Of a stretch of 5,407 bases of DNA, positions 1 through 5,201 are shown piece by piece. Location: positions 1-5,407 of the forward strand of contig JBBRFH010000236.1 of the NCBI GenBank assembly GCA_038224615.1, read 5' to 3'. A program made the translations under genes and the position numbers. The first letter of the stretch is position 1. Each line of letters opens with the position of its first letter. Below the pieces are notes generated by a model. The model did no database searches and was not told where the DNA came from. It worked only from the letters and a program-made list of their open reading frames with translations. This stretch comes from JBBRFH01 sp038224615. GTDB taxonomy: Bacteria; Planctomycetota; Phycisphaerae; Tepidisphaerales; Tepidisphaeraceae.

Positions 1-1
1 T

Positions 2-283
2 CGGATCGACGAGCCGGTCGATCATCACGCGATCGCGTCGGAGTTGGAGATCGGCTACAGCACATTTCGCAGGCTTTTCCTACAGCACGCGGGCGCGACC
101 CCGCACGCGTTCCGGATCGAGGCGCGGGTAGCGCGGGCCCGGGCGCTATTGGCCGAGACCGACACGCCGATCAAATCGATCGCCGAGCGGCTGGGATACA
201 GCGACGTTTTCTACTTCGCCCGGCAGTTCCGCGCCAAAACCGGTTTGCCGCCTCGGGCGTATCGATTGAGCGCCCAGCGCTAA
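2..283 (+). CDS. AraC/XylS-family transcriptional regulator, C-terminal DNA-binding domain (5' end outside window)
   Basis: The frame is open from the left edge and ends at TAA 281-283, giving 93 visible residues. They make up nearly all of the double helix-turn-helix of AraC/XylS regulators. The first HTH is followed by the segment YSTFRRLFLQHAGATPHAF, the linker carries the family's R-x2-RAR-x-LL pattern, and the second HTH reads IKSIAERLGYSDVFYFARQF, followed by the hallmark KTGLPPRAYR close to the C-terminus. Such proteins bind promoter DNA, usually under control of an N-terminal ligand-binding domain. That domain lies outside the window, so the effector cannot be named. Alternative starts inside the window (TTG at 44) would remove part of the first HTH and are not credible. 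The gene converges on the glycosidase-like gene with a 172-bp gap. Control of that gene is possible but nothing here shows it. The family call is secure. Confidence 0.93.
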   Translation, partial: RIDEPVDHHAIASELEIGYSTFRRLFLQHAGATPHAFRIEARVARARALLAETDTPIKSIAERLGYSDVFYFARQFRAKTGLPPRAYRLSAQR

Positions 284-321
284 CGACCGCAACGCCATCG
301 CTTCCCCGGGCATCTCGGGTC

Positions 322-335
322 CGAGCAGGGGCTCG
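322..335 (+). terminator. Possible weak hairpin downstream of the AraC gene
   Basis: CGAGC (322-326) and GCTCG (331-335) form a perfect 5-bp GC-rich stem with an AGGG loop, 39 bases after the AraC stop codon and inside the convergent gap. No T-run follows, so this is not a canonical intrinsic terminator. It is listed only because it is the best hairpin in the gap; short GC stems are common by chance in DNA of this composition. Confidence 0.2.
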
Positions 336-455
336 AGCTTGGCCAATCCTAAGGAGTCGCGAGGACGTCATATAGAGAAATCGCGCATTCATATCCGGCC
401 CCTTTTTCGTGCCAGTATCGGCGCTATCGTGGAATCGATCGCTTCTCGGTGCCCG

Positions 456-2063
456 TCATTTGCCGACGAGCTTGGCGAACGATTCGAGCTGCGTGTAGTC
501 GTTCTTCCATGTCGTGTACATGAACCCGATGACGTTCGCATCCTTGCCAGCAGTTTCGACCCAGTTGCGCGATTGGCCGAGGGCCGGGTCGTCGTAGTAG
601 GTGGCGACGATCTGCTTGTGGCCGCGGGCGGTGAAGAATCGGAGGGATTCGGCGCGTTTGTCGTGGTTCCAGTTCATGATCACGACGTCCTTGGGGAGGC
701 CGAGCCACGAATCGGTCCAAGGCCCATTGACAAGATAGTACGGGCCGGGAATGGCGTTGTGGGTGGGATCGAACATGTCGTTCCAGACGTAGGTGCGATC
801 GGGCGCAAGGAGCTTGGCACATCGGGCAACATTGCCAGCCAGGAGCTGGCCTGGTGTTTGGTGGGACTGGACGCAGGCGTTGCACCACCCGAGCGTGCGG
901 AACTCATCGTGACTCATCATCCATCCCGCCGCCGATGCGCCCCAGGCGGCTTTCATGCGCCGGGCCTGGTCGGCGAGCAGTTCGTCCAACTTCGGCTCGG
1001 CGATGCATGCCGACACTTGCCCGTCGTAGATGATGGCCGGGTGGTACCAACTGACTTTCAGGCGCGTCCCGTCTGGCAACCGGGTCTTGATCGTCGGCGA
1101 GGTGTGATACGCTTCGTATTCACCGGCGTAGGGCTGGTTGCCCATCCGCAGGTCGTCGATTGGGTCGTAGTCAACGCCTTCGCGGTAGATCGTCCCGTCG
1201 TTTCCTTTCACCACGACAGGCGTACCCGGCCGACGAAGCACGTTCAGCAGGCCGACCTCTTCGACCTTCCAGTCGCGCCACTGGAGCATGCCCTTGGCGG
1301 CGCCCCAGACGCCGAAATAGAGATTGACCGACGCGTTGTCGAGGGAATTGAAGACGACGTGACTCTCCGTCCAATCCTGCGTTCGTTTGGTGCCCAGGTT
1401 TTGCCACTGAAGCGACCGCTCGCCGGCGAGGACTTTGATTTCCGGCTGGCCGGTGTGGGCATCCGTCTTGATGCGGACGCTGACGTGATAGCACCGATGC
1501 GGCGTCACGGGGATCTTGTAGCAAACCCGCGCGTTGGCATCGTGCGGGGAGACGGTCGCGGTATTGGCTTCGATGCGGACGGCCGGATCGACGAACGCGG
1601 GCTTGGGAAGCGTGATCGGGTCGGCCGCGAGCGTCGCAACGCCGCCTTTGACGACGAACGGCGTGTCCACGACCGGTAACCCTTCCGCGAGGTTGGGATC
1701 GCGGCCGAGCAGGTCGTTGGAATAGCCGATCGAAAACAACGCCGGCACGAGCTTGAGATGCAGATCGGCGGCGATCTTCTTCGTCCGATCGATGTTCCTG
1801 AAGTAAGCGGTCCCCTCCATCTCCGCGAGCCGCCCAAATTTTGAATCCGCCAGCAGCACGTGCGTGTACCCGGCGTTGGCGGCGCGAGTCCAGATTTCCT
1901 TCAGCCGGTCGATGTTCTGATCGACCAGCAGGTTGGTCGGATAGTAAAGCCAGAGTTCGCGGGCGTCGTCCTGCGCACGGGAGACGGACGGGATAATTGC
2001 GATCGCCGCAACGAGGATCGCCAGTAACGCATAGACGCTCTGAAACCAGTCTCGTGTTTTCAT
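456..2063 (-). CDS. Secreted GH20-like TIM-barrel protein with inserted carbohydrate-binding-like domain
   Basis: 535 residues. The start ATG at 2063 is preceded by GGAAG (2069-2073) at 5-nt spacing and begins a clear Sec signal peptide: basic MKTR, hydrophobic residues 10-25, likely cleavage after SRA at residue 30. The mature protein opens like a glycosidase barrel (LWLYY, residues 37-41; HVLLADSKF, 68-76; KLVPALF, 104-110). Residues about 135-270 look like an inserted beta-sandwich, rich in Trp and Tyr and ending near WRDWKVEEVG. The barrel then resumes with VSWYHPAIIY (337-346), WMMSHDE (381-387), a C-x2-C pair (394, 397), VWNDM (426-430), VIMNWN (461-466) and FMYTTW (514-519). The Asp386-Glu387 pair resembles the catalytic D-E of family 20 hexosaminidases, so I infer a polysaccharide- or glycan-active exported enzyme. 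Substrate is unknown and activity unproven. It has its own upstream control region. Confident as a gene and as exported; moderate for the enzyme class. Confidence 0.85.
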   Translation of the reverse strand: MKTRDWFQSVYALLAILVAAIAIIPSVSRAQDDARELWLYYPTNLLVDQNIDRLKEIWTRAANAGYTHVLLADSKFGRLAEMEGTAYFRNIDRTKKIAADLHLKLVPALFSIGYSNDLLGRDPNLAEGLPVVDTPFVVKGGVATLAADPITLPKPAFVDPAVRIEANTATVSPHDANARVCYKIPVTPHRCYHVSVRIKTDAHTGQPEIKVLAGERSLQWQNLGTKRTQDWTESHVVFNSLDNASVNLYFGVWGAAKGMLQWRDWKVEEVGLLNVLRRPGTPVVVKGNDGTIYREGVDYDPIDDLRMGNQPYAGEYEAYHTSPTIKTRLPDGTRLKVSWYHPAIIYDGQVSACIAEPKLDELLADQARRMKAAWGASAAGWMMSHDEFRTLGWCNACVQSHQTPGQLLAGNVARCAKLLAPDRTYVWNDMFDPTHNAIPGPYYLVNGPWTDSWLGLPKDVVIMNWNHDKRAESLRFFTARGHKQIVATYYDDPALGQSRNWVETAGKDANVIGFMYTTWKNDYTQLESFAKLVGK

Positions 2064-2152
2064 CTGATCTTCCGCGCTTTCCGGCAGAACACGCCTCCGC
2101 TGCGATTCGGCACCGCCCGGTCGATGCGCGGACGTGCAAAGGGTGTGACGCC

Positions 2153-2183
2153 ACGATGCATCGTATCTCGCGCGAACGTTCGC
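2153..2183. promoter_or_regulatory. Pair of perfect 12-bp palindromes upstream of the glycosidase-like gene (candidate operators)
   Basis: ACGATGCATCGT (2153-2164) and GCGAACGTTCGC (2172-2183) are each perfectly self-complementary and their centres lie 19 bp apart. They sit about 90 and 110 bp upstream of the minus-strand start at 2063. The second, with a central CG flanked by AA/TT, resembles LacI/PurR-family operators; it differs at two of twelve positions from the PurR core GCAAACGTTTGC as I remember it. Control by a LacI-family sugar-responsive repressor is inference; no such regulator is in the window, and the AraC protein would normally use direct rather than palindromic sites. Confidence 0.4.
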
Positions 2184-2289
2184 AGCCAGAAAGTGAACTG
2201 ACGACGTAAAGCCTAAGAGCGTATGTCTAAGCGATTCTAAGAACCCGCTCTAAGGGGCCGGGCGTCGTGTCCCTAAAGTACGCTACAAT

Positions 2290-2323
2290 CTCCCGACCCC
2301 TCGAAGCCGTCGGGAGGGATTTT
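2290..2323 (+). terminator. Terminator-like hairpin with T-run, no plus-strand gene upstream
   Basis: CTCCCGAC (2290-2297) pairs with GTCGGGAG (2309-2316) over 8 bp with an 11-nt loop. It is followed by GGA and TTTT (2320-2323). On the plus strand this looks like an intrinsic terminator with a short U-tract, but no plus-strand gene precedes it. On the minus strand the same stem is followed by ATTGTAG, which is a poor tail. It could end a small RNA or antisense transcript, or fold in a leader. Confidence 0.35.
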
Positions 2324-2463
2324 GTGCGAGGAACGAAAGGCCGAGCGGGACAGGTCCACATTATTGACGCCCGCAAATCAGCGGCGATGCCGTTGCGCGA
2401 TGCCGCGGCCTGCCCGTCGCCCGAGCTCGATCGGCTTCGCAATCGCGTGCGTGAAACCTGAAT

Positions 2464-2548
2464 GAGCAGTGCAGAAGGCAGAAGCCAGAGAGTCGGCCGT
2501 CGGATCCAACCCCATTCGACATTTGGCGCTCGACATTCGATATTCCGG
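2464..2548. repeat. Two runs of degenerate 7-bp tandem repeats
   Basis: The first run (2464-2491) reads in heptads GAGCAGT, GCAGAAG, GCAGAAG, CCAGAGA; the second and third units are identical. The second run (2514-2548) reads ATTCGAC, ATTTGGC, GCTCGAC, ATTCGAT, ATTCCGG, with ATTC or a close variant opening most units. The two runs are separated by 22 bp and lie between the phosphatase stop and the rest of the gap. Short heptameric intergenic repeats of this sort are known in cyanobacteria and, to my recollection, in planctomycetes. They are not coding: open frames through them show no protein features. Confidence 0.5.
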
Positions 2549-2618
2549 CGGCGCGTCCGGCGGCAGCCTGGTGCGCACGAGCGCCGTAGACGTCACCGCC
2601 GCGACTACAGTTGGGTGC

Positions 2619-4361
2619 CTATGACGACACGGATTCGCTCGCCATCGACTCGATCAGCACCGGGGCGCAATTGTCGAGGGACATGAGTTGTGCCGCCACC
2701 AGCGTGACGTCGTCCTGGGCGTCTTCATCGCCGCGATGTTGCGCGACGGCGCTGATGACGGCATTGATCATGTCGCGGGGTTCGGCGTGGGCGGTTTGCA
2801 GCACTTTCGCCAATCGCTCGACGCCGAACTGATCGCCGGAGGCGTCGGTCGTTTCGATGATGCCGTCGGTGTAGAGCAGGAGCGAATCGCCTTGGCCGAT
2901 CGAGAGGCGTTGGCTGACGTACTCGATCGAATCGTCGACGCCGATGACCAGTTGCGGGTCGATATCCAGCGGGCAGACCTCATCGCCGTGCTTGACCAGC
3001 GGCGGGGCTTGGCCGGCGGAGGCGATGTCGATGACGGCGTTGTCGTGGTCGATCACCAGGATCAGCATCGTGACGAACTGACCGTTGTAGACCAATGAGC
3101 AGATCTGGCGATTCAACTCGCCGAGGCAAATACCGGGATCGCGCACGCGCGGCATGGCGGTCTTGACGATCATCTGCGTGGTCGACATCAGAAACGCGGC
3201 GGGCAGGCCGTGCCCGGAGACGTCACCGATGACAAGAACCGTCTTGCGGGTTCGGTCGTCTTCGTCGGCGGGCAGTTCGAACCAGTTGTAGAAGTCGCCG
3301 CTGATGTGCGATGCGGGCTGGTTCATCGCCGCGACGCTGAGCCGGGGCGTCGAGTAGTCAGGTTCCGGCAGCCAGTTGAGTTGGATATGGCGGGCTCGCT
3401 GCAAGTCACGGTTGAGCATTTCCATGCGCAGCCGTTCGATGCGACGGCGCCCGCGCCAGAGACTGATCGATGTCGAGACGACCACCACCATCAGCGCCAA
3501 CACGGTCAGCATCCCCTGCAACTGCAATTGCCAGAAGACGCTGCTGAGCCGATCGGCGACCGCTTCGCGTTGCTGTGTGCGGAGGGTTACGACGTACCAG
3601 CGTGCCCCGGTGGGCATGTCGACGGGCTGGGCGGTCATCAATGTAGTGCCGTCGGCGGCGGTGTTGGTGTCGACGATGGTCGAGCCTGCGCTTCCGGCGG
3701 AGACGAAACGGTCCAGCGATGCGGTTACGCTCGCGGGTGCCATCTGATGCACCCAGCGGCCGACCTGCGACGAATCGGTCGACGCAACGACCAGGCCGTC
3801 GTCGCGCATTAGCAGGCTGGTCGCTCGCACCATCGTGCGCCCGTGCGCTGCGGCGACTTCGCTGGTGAGCTGCTCGGGGGACAGGATTGCCACGGCCACG
3901 CGGTTGCCGCCCTGCATCGGGACGCCGACCAGCACGTCGCTGCCACCCCGCGACGGGCCGACGATGATCGCCGGAAAATTCAACCGGCTCACCCAGTTCG
4001 CATCGCGCACGGCGGCGGTGAGCTTGGCCTCATCGCCGACGCGGAATGACACGATCTCCCTCGACCTCCGGTCGACCACTGCGACATGTGCCAACGACTG
4101 CGGCGGAAGCAGCGTGCCCCCCTCCTCACTGCGATCGAGATCGATCAAGGTGGCGACGACAAGGCGAAAATATTTCTCCAGCGACTGGGCCGCCCCGCGC
4201 GTGATCAATTCCTGGTCGACGCGTGACTCTTCGAGCGCCTGGTCGACCAGGTTCTGGTATTGCGCGCGCACGGAGAGGTACGTTGCCCCCATCACTGACG
4301 CGAGCAGGACACCGTGAAGGAAAAAAACCCGCCTGGAATTGAATCGCTTACGGCCGAGCAT
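2619..4361 (-). CDS. Membrane-bound PP2C/SpoIIE (RsbU-type) serine/threonine phosphatase with periplasmic Cache-like sensor
   Basis: 580 residues. TM helix 1 spans about 12-31 and TM helix 2 about 280-301. Between them lies a periplasmic domain of about 240 residues, the size of a double Cache sensor, with a PAS-like strand pattern near LLMRDDGLVVAST (183-195). A helical linker (302-330) ends in ARHIQLNWLP, the usual entry to RsbU-type catalytic domains; no HAMP domain is evident. The metal-binding motifs are all present: SGDFY (354-358), GDVSGHG (379-385), SAGQAPP (448-454), YTDG (497-500) and DDVTL (550-554). It is therefore probably an active Mn/Mg phosphatase that dephosphorylates an anti-anti-sigma or STAS partner when an external signal is sensed. 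No STAS or anti-sigma gene is in the window. An in-frame TGA five codons upstream (4374-4376) and the lack of an earlier start fix ATG 4361, although no good ribosome-binding site precedes it. The stop is TAG. Confidence 0.95.
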   Translation of the reverse strand: MLGRKRFNSRRVFFLHGVLLASVMGATYLSVRAQYQNLVDQALEESRVDQELITRGAAQSLEKYFRLVVATLIDLDRSEEGGTLLPPQSLAHVAVVDRRSREIVSFRVGDEAKLTAAVRDANWVSRLNFPAIIVGPSRGGSDVLVGVPMQGGNRVAVAILSPEQLTSEVAAAHGRTMVRATSLLMRDDGLVVASTDSSQVGRWVHQMAPASVTASLDRFVSAGSAGSTIVDTNTAADGTTLMTAQPVDMPTGARWYVVTLRTQQREAVADRLSSVFWQLQLQGMLTVLALMVVVVSTSISLWRGRRRIERLRMEMLNRDLQRARHIQLNWLPEPDYSTPRLSVAAMNQPASHISGDFYNWFELPADEDDRTRKTVLVIGDVSGHGLPAAFLMSTTQMIVKTAMPRVRDPGICLGELNRQICSLVYNGQFVTMLILVIDHDNAVIDIASAGQAPPLVKHGDEVCPLDIDPQLVIGVDDSIEYVSQRLSIGQGDSLLLYTDGIIETTDASGDQFGVERLAKVLQTAHAEPRDMINAVISAVAQHRGDEDAQDDVTLVAAQLMSLDNCAPVLIESMASESVSS

Positions 4362-4454
4362 GGGCGTATTGGGTCATCTTAGCCGAAGCCGGGATGAACG
4401 CCCGACAAATCACATATTGCCGCACATGGGCACGCGACGTTTCGCCGCGATTCA

Positions 4455-4504
4455 GGGGGAAGCTGTTTCAGCTTCGACCCCGCCGGCACGTTTCGGCGAA
4501 GCTG
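4455..4504. other. Hairpin with competing alternative arm
   Basis: GAAGCTG (4459-4465), loop TTT, CAGCTTC (4469-4475) form a perfect 7-bp stem. It is extended by GGGG (4455-4458) pairing with CCCC (4478-4481) across a 2-nt bulge. A second GAAGCTG (4498-4504), with one extra flanking base, can pair as CGAAGCTG (4497-4504) with CAGCTTCG (4469-4476) over 8 bp, so the two folds exclude each other. The element lies beyond the PilZ gene and about 95-145 bp upstream of the phosphatase start, so it could sit in the PilZ 3' end or the phosphatase leader. No T-run follows on either strand. Confidence 0.4.
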
Positions 4505-4521
4505 GTGCGGTGGAACCGAAG

Positions 4522-4558
4522 GATCCCAGCCGTCGCGGTACACGCGGCGGATGGGATC
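4522..4558 (-). terminator. Strong 15-bp hairpin just after the PilZ gene (probable transcript end)
   Basis: GATCCCA (4522-4528) pairs with TGGGATC (4552-4558). After a single G/A mismatch, CCGTCGCG (4530-4537) pairs with CGCGGCGG (4543-4550), including one G-T wobble, leaving a 5-nt loop. The structure begins 33 bp past the PilZ stop codon. No U-tract follows on the minus strand (the next bases read CTTCGG), so it is not a textbook intrinsic terminator. Its position and stability suggest termination or 3'-end protection of the PilZ mRNA. Confidence 0.5.
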
Positions 4559-4590
4559 GGGTGTACAGGGGGATTAAGGGGTTGACCTAT

Positions 4591-4965
4591 TTACGCCGCG
4601 GACGCGGTGACGCCGGTAAGAAACTCGATGCCGACGGTCAAACCGTCCACGTTTTTGTCGGCCGGGGCGGCCATCCAGACGACGCGGGCGGGAATCATGC
4701 TGCGACGATTTGCCAGGGGCTGGCCGCCCAGCGCCATGCCAACGTGGACATTGAGCACGCGGCCGACGTTTAACTGGACCCAGGCGGGAAAGGCGATTTT
4801 CATGCCGGTGGAACTGACGTCGACCGTCACCCCACCGAAGAACCTCGAGGCGTACGGCTCGTAGACCTTCACCGGCCTGGCCTGTGGCACGCGGGCGGCG
4901 CGACGGCGGTCGAGATACATTGCGCCGGATCGATCGGTTTCGATGTCGTCGTGAACCAGAATCAT
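4591..4965 (-). CDS. Stand-alone PilZ-domain protein, predicted c-di-GMP receptor
   Basis: 124 residues from ATG 4965 to TAA 4591-4593. The protein is a single PilZ domain after a short N-terminal tail. It has the RxxxR motif within YLDRRRAARV (arginines at about 21 and 25), the DxSxxG motif as DVSSTG (about 49-54), and a closing VGIEF strand near residue 112-115. Both c-di-GMP-contacting motifs are complete, so ligand binding is likely. The protein is cytosolic, with no signal peptide or membrane segment. PilZ proteins transmit c-di-GMP levels to motility, exopolysaccharide or secretion machinery by protein contact; the partner is not evident here. ATG 4965 is preferred because AGGAG (4976-4980) precedes it. 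A GTG at 4989 in the same frame would add eight residues but has no ribosome-binding site. The gene precedes the phosphatase gene on the same strand, but a 229-bp gap with hairpins lies between. It is divergent from the lipoprotein gene. Confidence 0.93.
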   Translation of the reverse strand: MILVHDDIETDRSGAMYLDRRRAARVPQARPVKVYEPYASRFFGGVTVDVSSTGMKIAFPAWVQLNVGRVLNVHVGMALGGQPLANRRSMIPARVVWMAAPADKNVDGLTVGIEFLTGVTASAA

Positions 4966-4975
4966 GACGGCGTTG

Positions 4976-4980
4976 CTCCT
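4976..4980 (-). promoter_or_regulatory. Ribosome-binding site that decides the PilZ start
   Basis: The minus strand reads AGGAG here, 10 nt before ATG 4965. The spacing is slightly long but acceptable. The site lies inside the frame that would be coding if the upstream GTG at 4989 were used, which favours the shorter protein. Confidence 0.65.
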
Positions 4981-5117
4981 TGGGCTCACTCGCGGGCAGG
5001 TGGCCGACCGGACACCCTTGCCGCACCCGCACGCGCGGATCTGCGTCTGCCTGATGGTTTATCGGAACCCCCGGGCGTGGTTCTTCATTAAAAGCGGCGT
5101 GTCAGGAAGGGATGCGC

Positions 5118-5162
5118 AACTTGCAAGTTAGGCCCCGGTGCGGTTTAACTGTGACTTCACAG
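5118..5162 (+). promoter_or_regulatory. Candidate promoter and operators for the lipoprotein gene
   Basis: TTGCAA (5121-5126) and TTTAAC (5144-5149) are separated by exactly 17 bp, and each matches the sigma70 -35/-10 consensus at four of six positions. The -35 box is the centre of a perfect 12-bp palindrome AACTTGCAAGTT (5118-5129). A second perfect inverted repeat, CTGTGA-CT-TCACAG (5149-5162), starts at the end of the -10 box and covers the expected transcription start near 5156. The palindrome centres are 32 bp apart, about three helical turns, so a dimeric regulator could bind both on one face of the DNA. The half-site TGTGA recalls CRP/FNR-family sites, but the 2-bp spacer is not the usual six. 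The promoter matches are modest; the inverted repeats are exact. Confidence 0.45.
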
Positions 5163-5187
5163 ATGACACGACGACCAATCCGGCAAC

Positions 5188-5193
5188 GAGGAG
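5188..5193 (+). promoter_or_regulatory. Ribosome-binding site of the lipoprotein gene
   Basis: GAGGAG lies 8 nt before ATG 5202, a strong Shine-Dalgarno match at good spacing. It fixes the start of the partial gene and separates it from the in-frame Met at codon 6. Confidence 0.75.
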
Positions 5194-5201
5194 TCTCCAA
5201 C

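Larger units (their letters stand above)
2064..2618. other. 555-bp intergenic region without a convincing gene
   Basis: This gap separates two minus-strand genes. From left to right it holds two 12-bp palindromes (2153-2183), four CTAAG pentamers (2213-2254), a TACAAT hexamer resembling a -10 box on the plus strand (2284-2289, with no good -35), a GC-rich hairpin followed by TTTT (2290-2323), a tandem 9-mer GCGATGCCG (2384-2392 and 2397-2405) and two runs of degenerate heptamers (2464-2491, 2514-2548). The only ORF with any start signal is plus-strand GTG 2324 to TGA 2461 (45 codons), preceded by GGGAGG at 6-nt spacing. Its predicted product is Arg/Ala-rich with no recognisable motif, and I do not call it a gene. 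Other open frames here run through the repeats or into flanking genes. Confidence 0.7.

Noticed and set aside
27..38. 12-bp palindrome ACGCGATCGCGT
   Set aside because: It lies inside the AraC coding sequence and is built from GATCG/CGCG words frequent throughout the window; likely compositional.
339..1679. 446-codon plus-strand open frame
   Set aside because: It is antisense to the secreted GH20-like gene, shows no signal peptide or domain pattern, and is explained by stop-poor reverse frames of G+C-rich coding DNA.
2134..2139. TTGCAC on the minus strand as a -35 box for the glycosidase-like gene
   Set aside because: No -10-like hexamer is found at acceptable spacing downstream.
1171..2154. 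327-codon minus-strand open frame
   Set aside because: It overlaps the signal-peptide gene in another frame; its product is Arg-rich and low in hydrophobic pattern, typical of a shifted reading of the real gene.
3210..3812. 200-codon plus-strand open frame
   Set aside because: Antisense to the phosphatase gene, whose motifs and membrane helices are unmistakable; no independent features.
4362..4400. TAAGAT (minus strand, 15 nt before the phosphatase ATG) as a -10 box
   Set aside because: No matching -35 lies at 16-18 bp; the nearest TTGTCG is 21 bp away, so the promoter call is not supported.
4339..4773. 144-codon plus-strand open frame across the PilZ-phosphatase gap
   Set aside because: It overlaps both minus-strand genes and the hairpins, has no ribosome-binding site, and its product has no recognisable motif.
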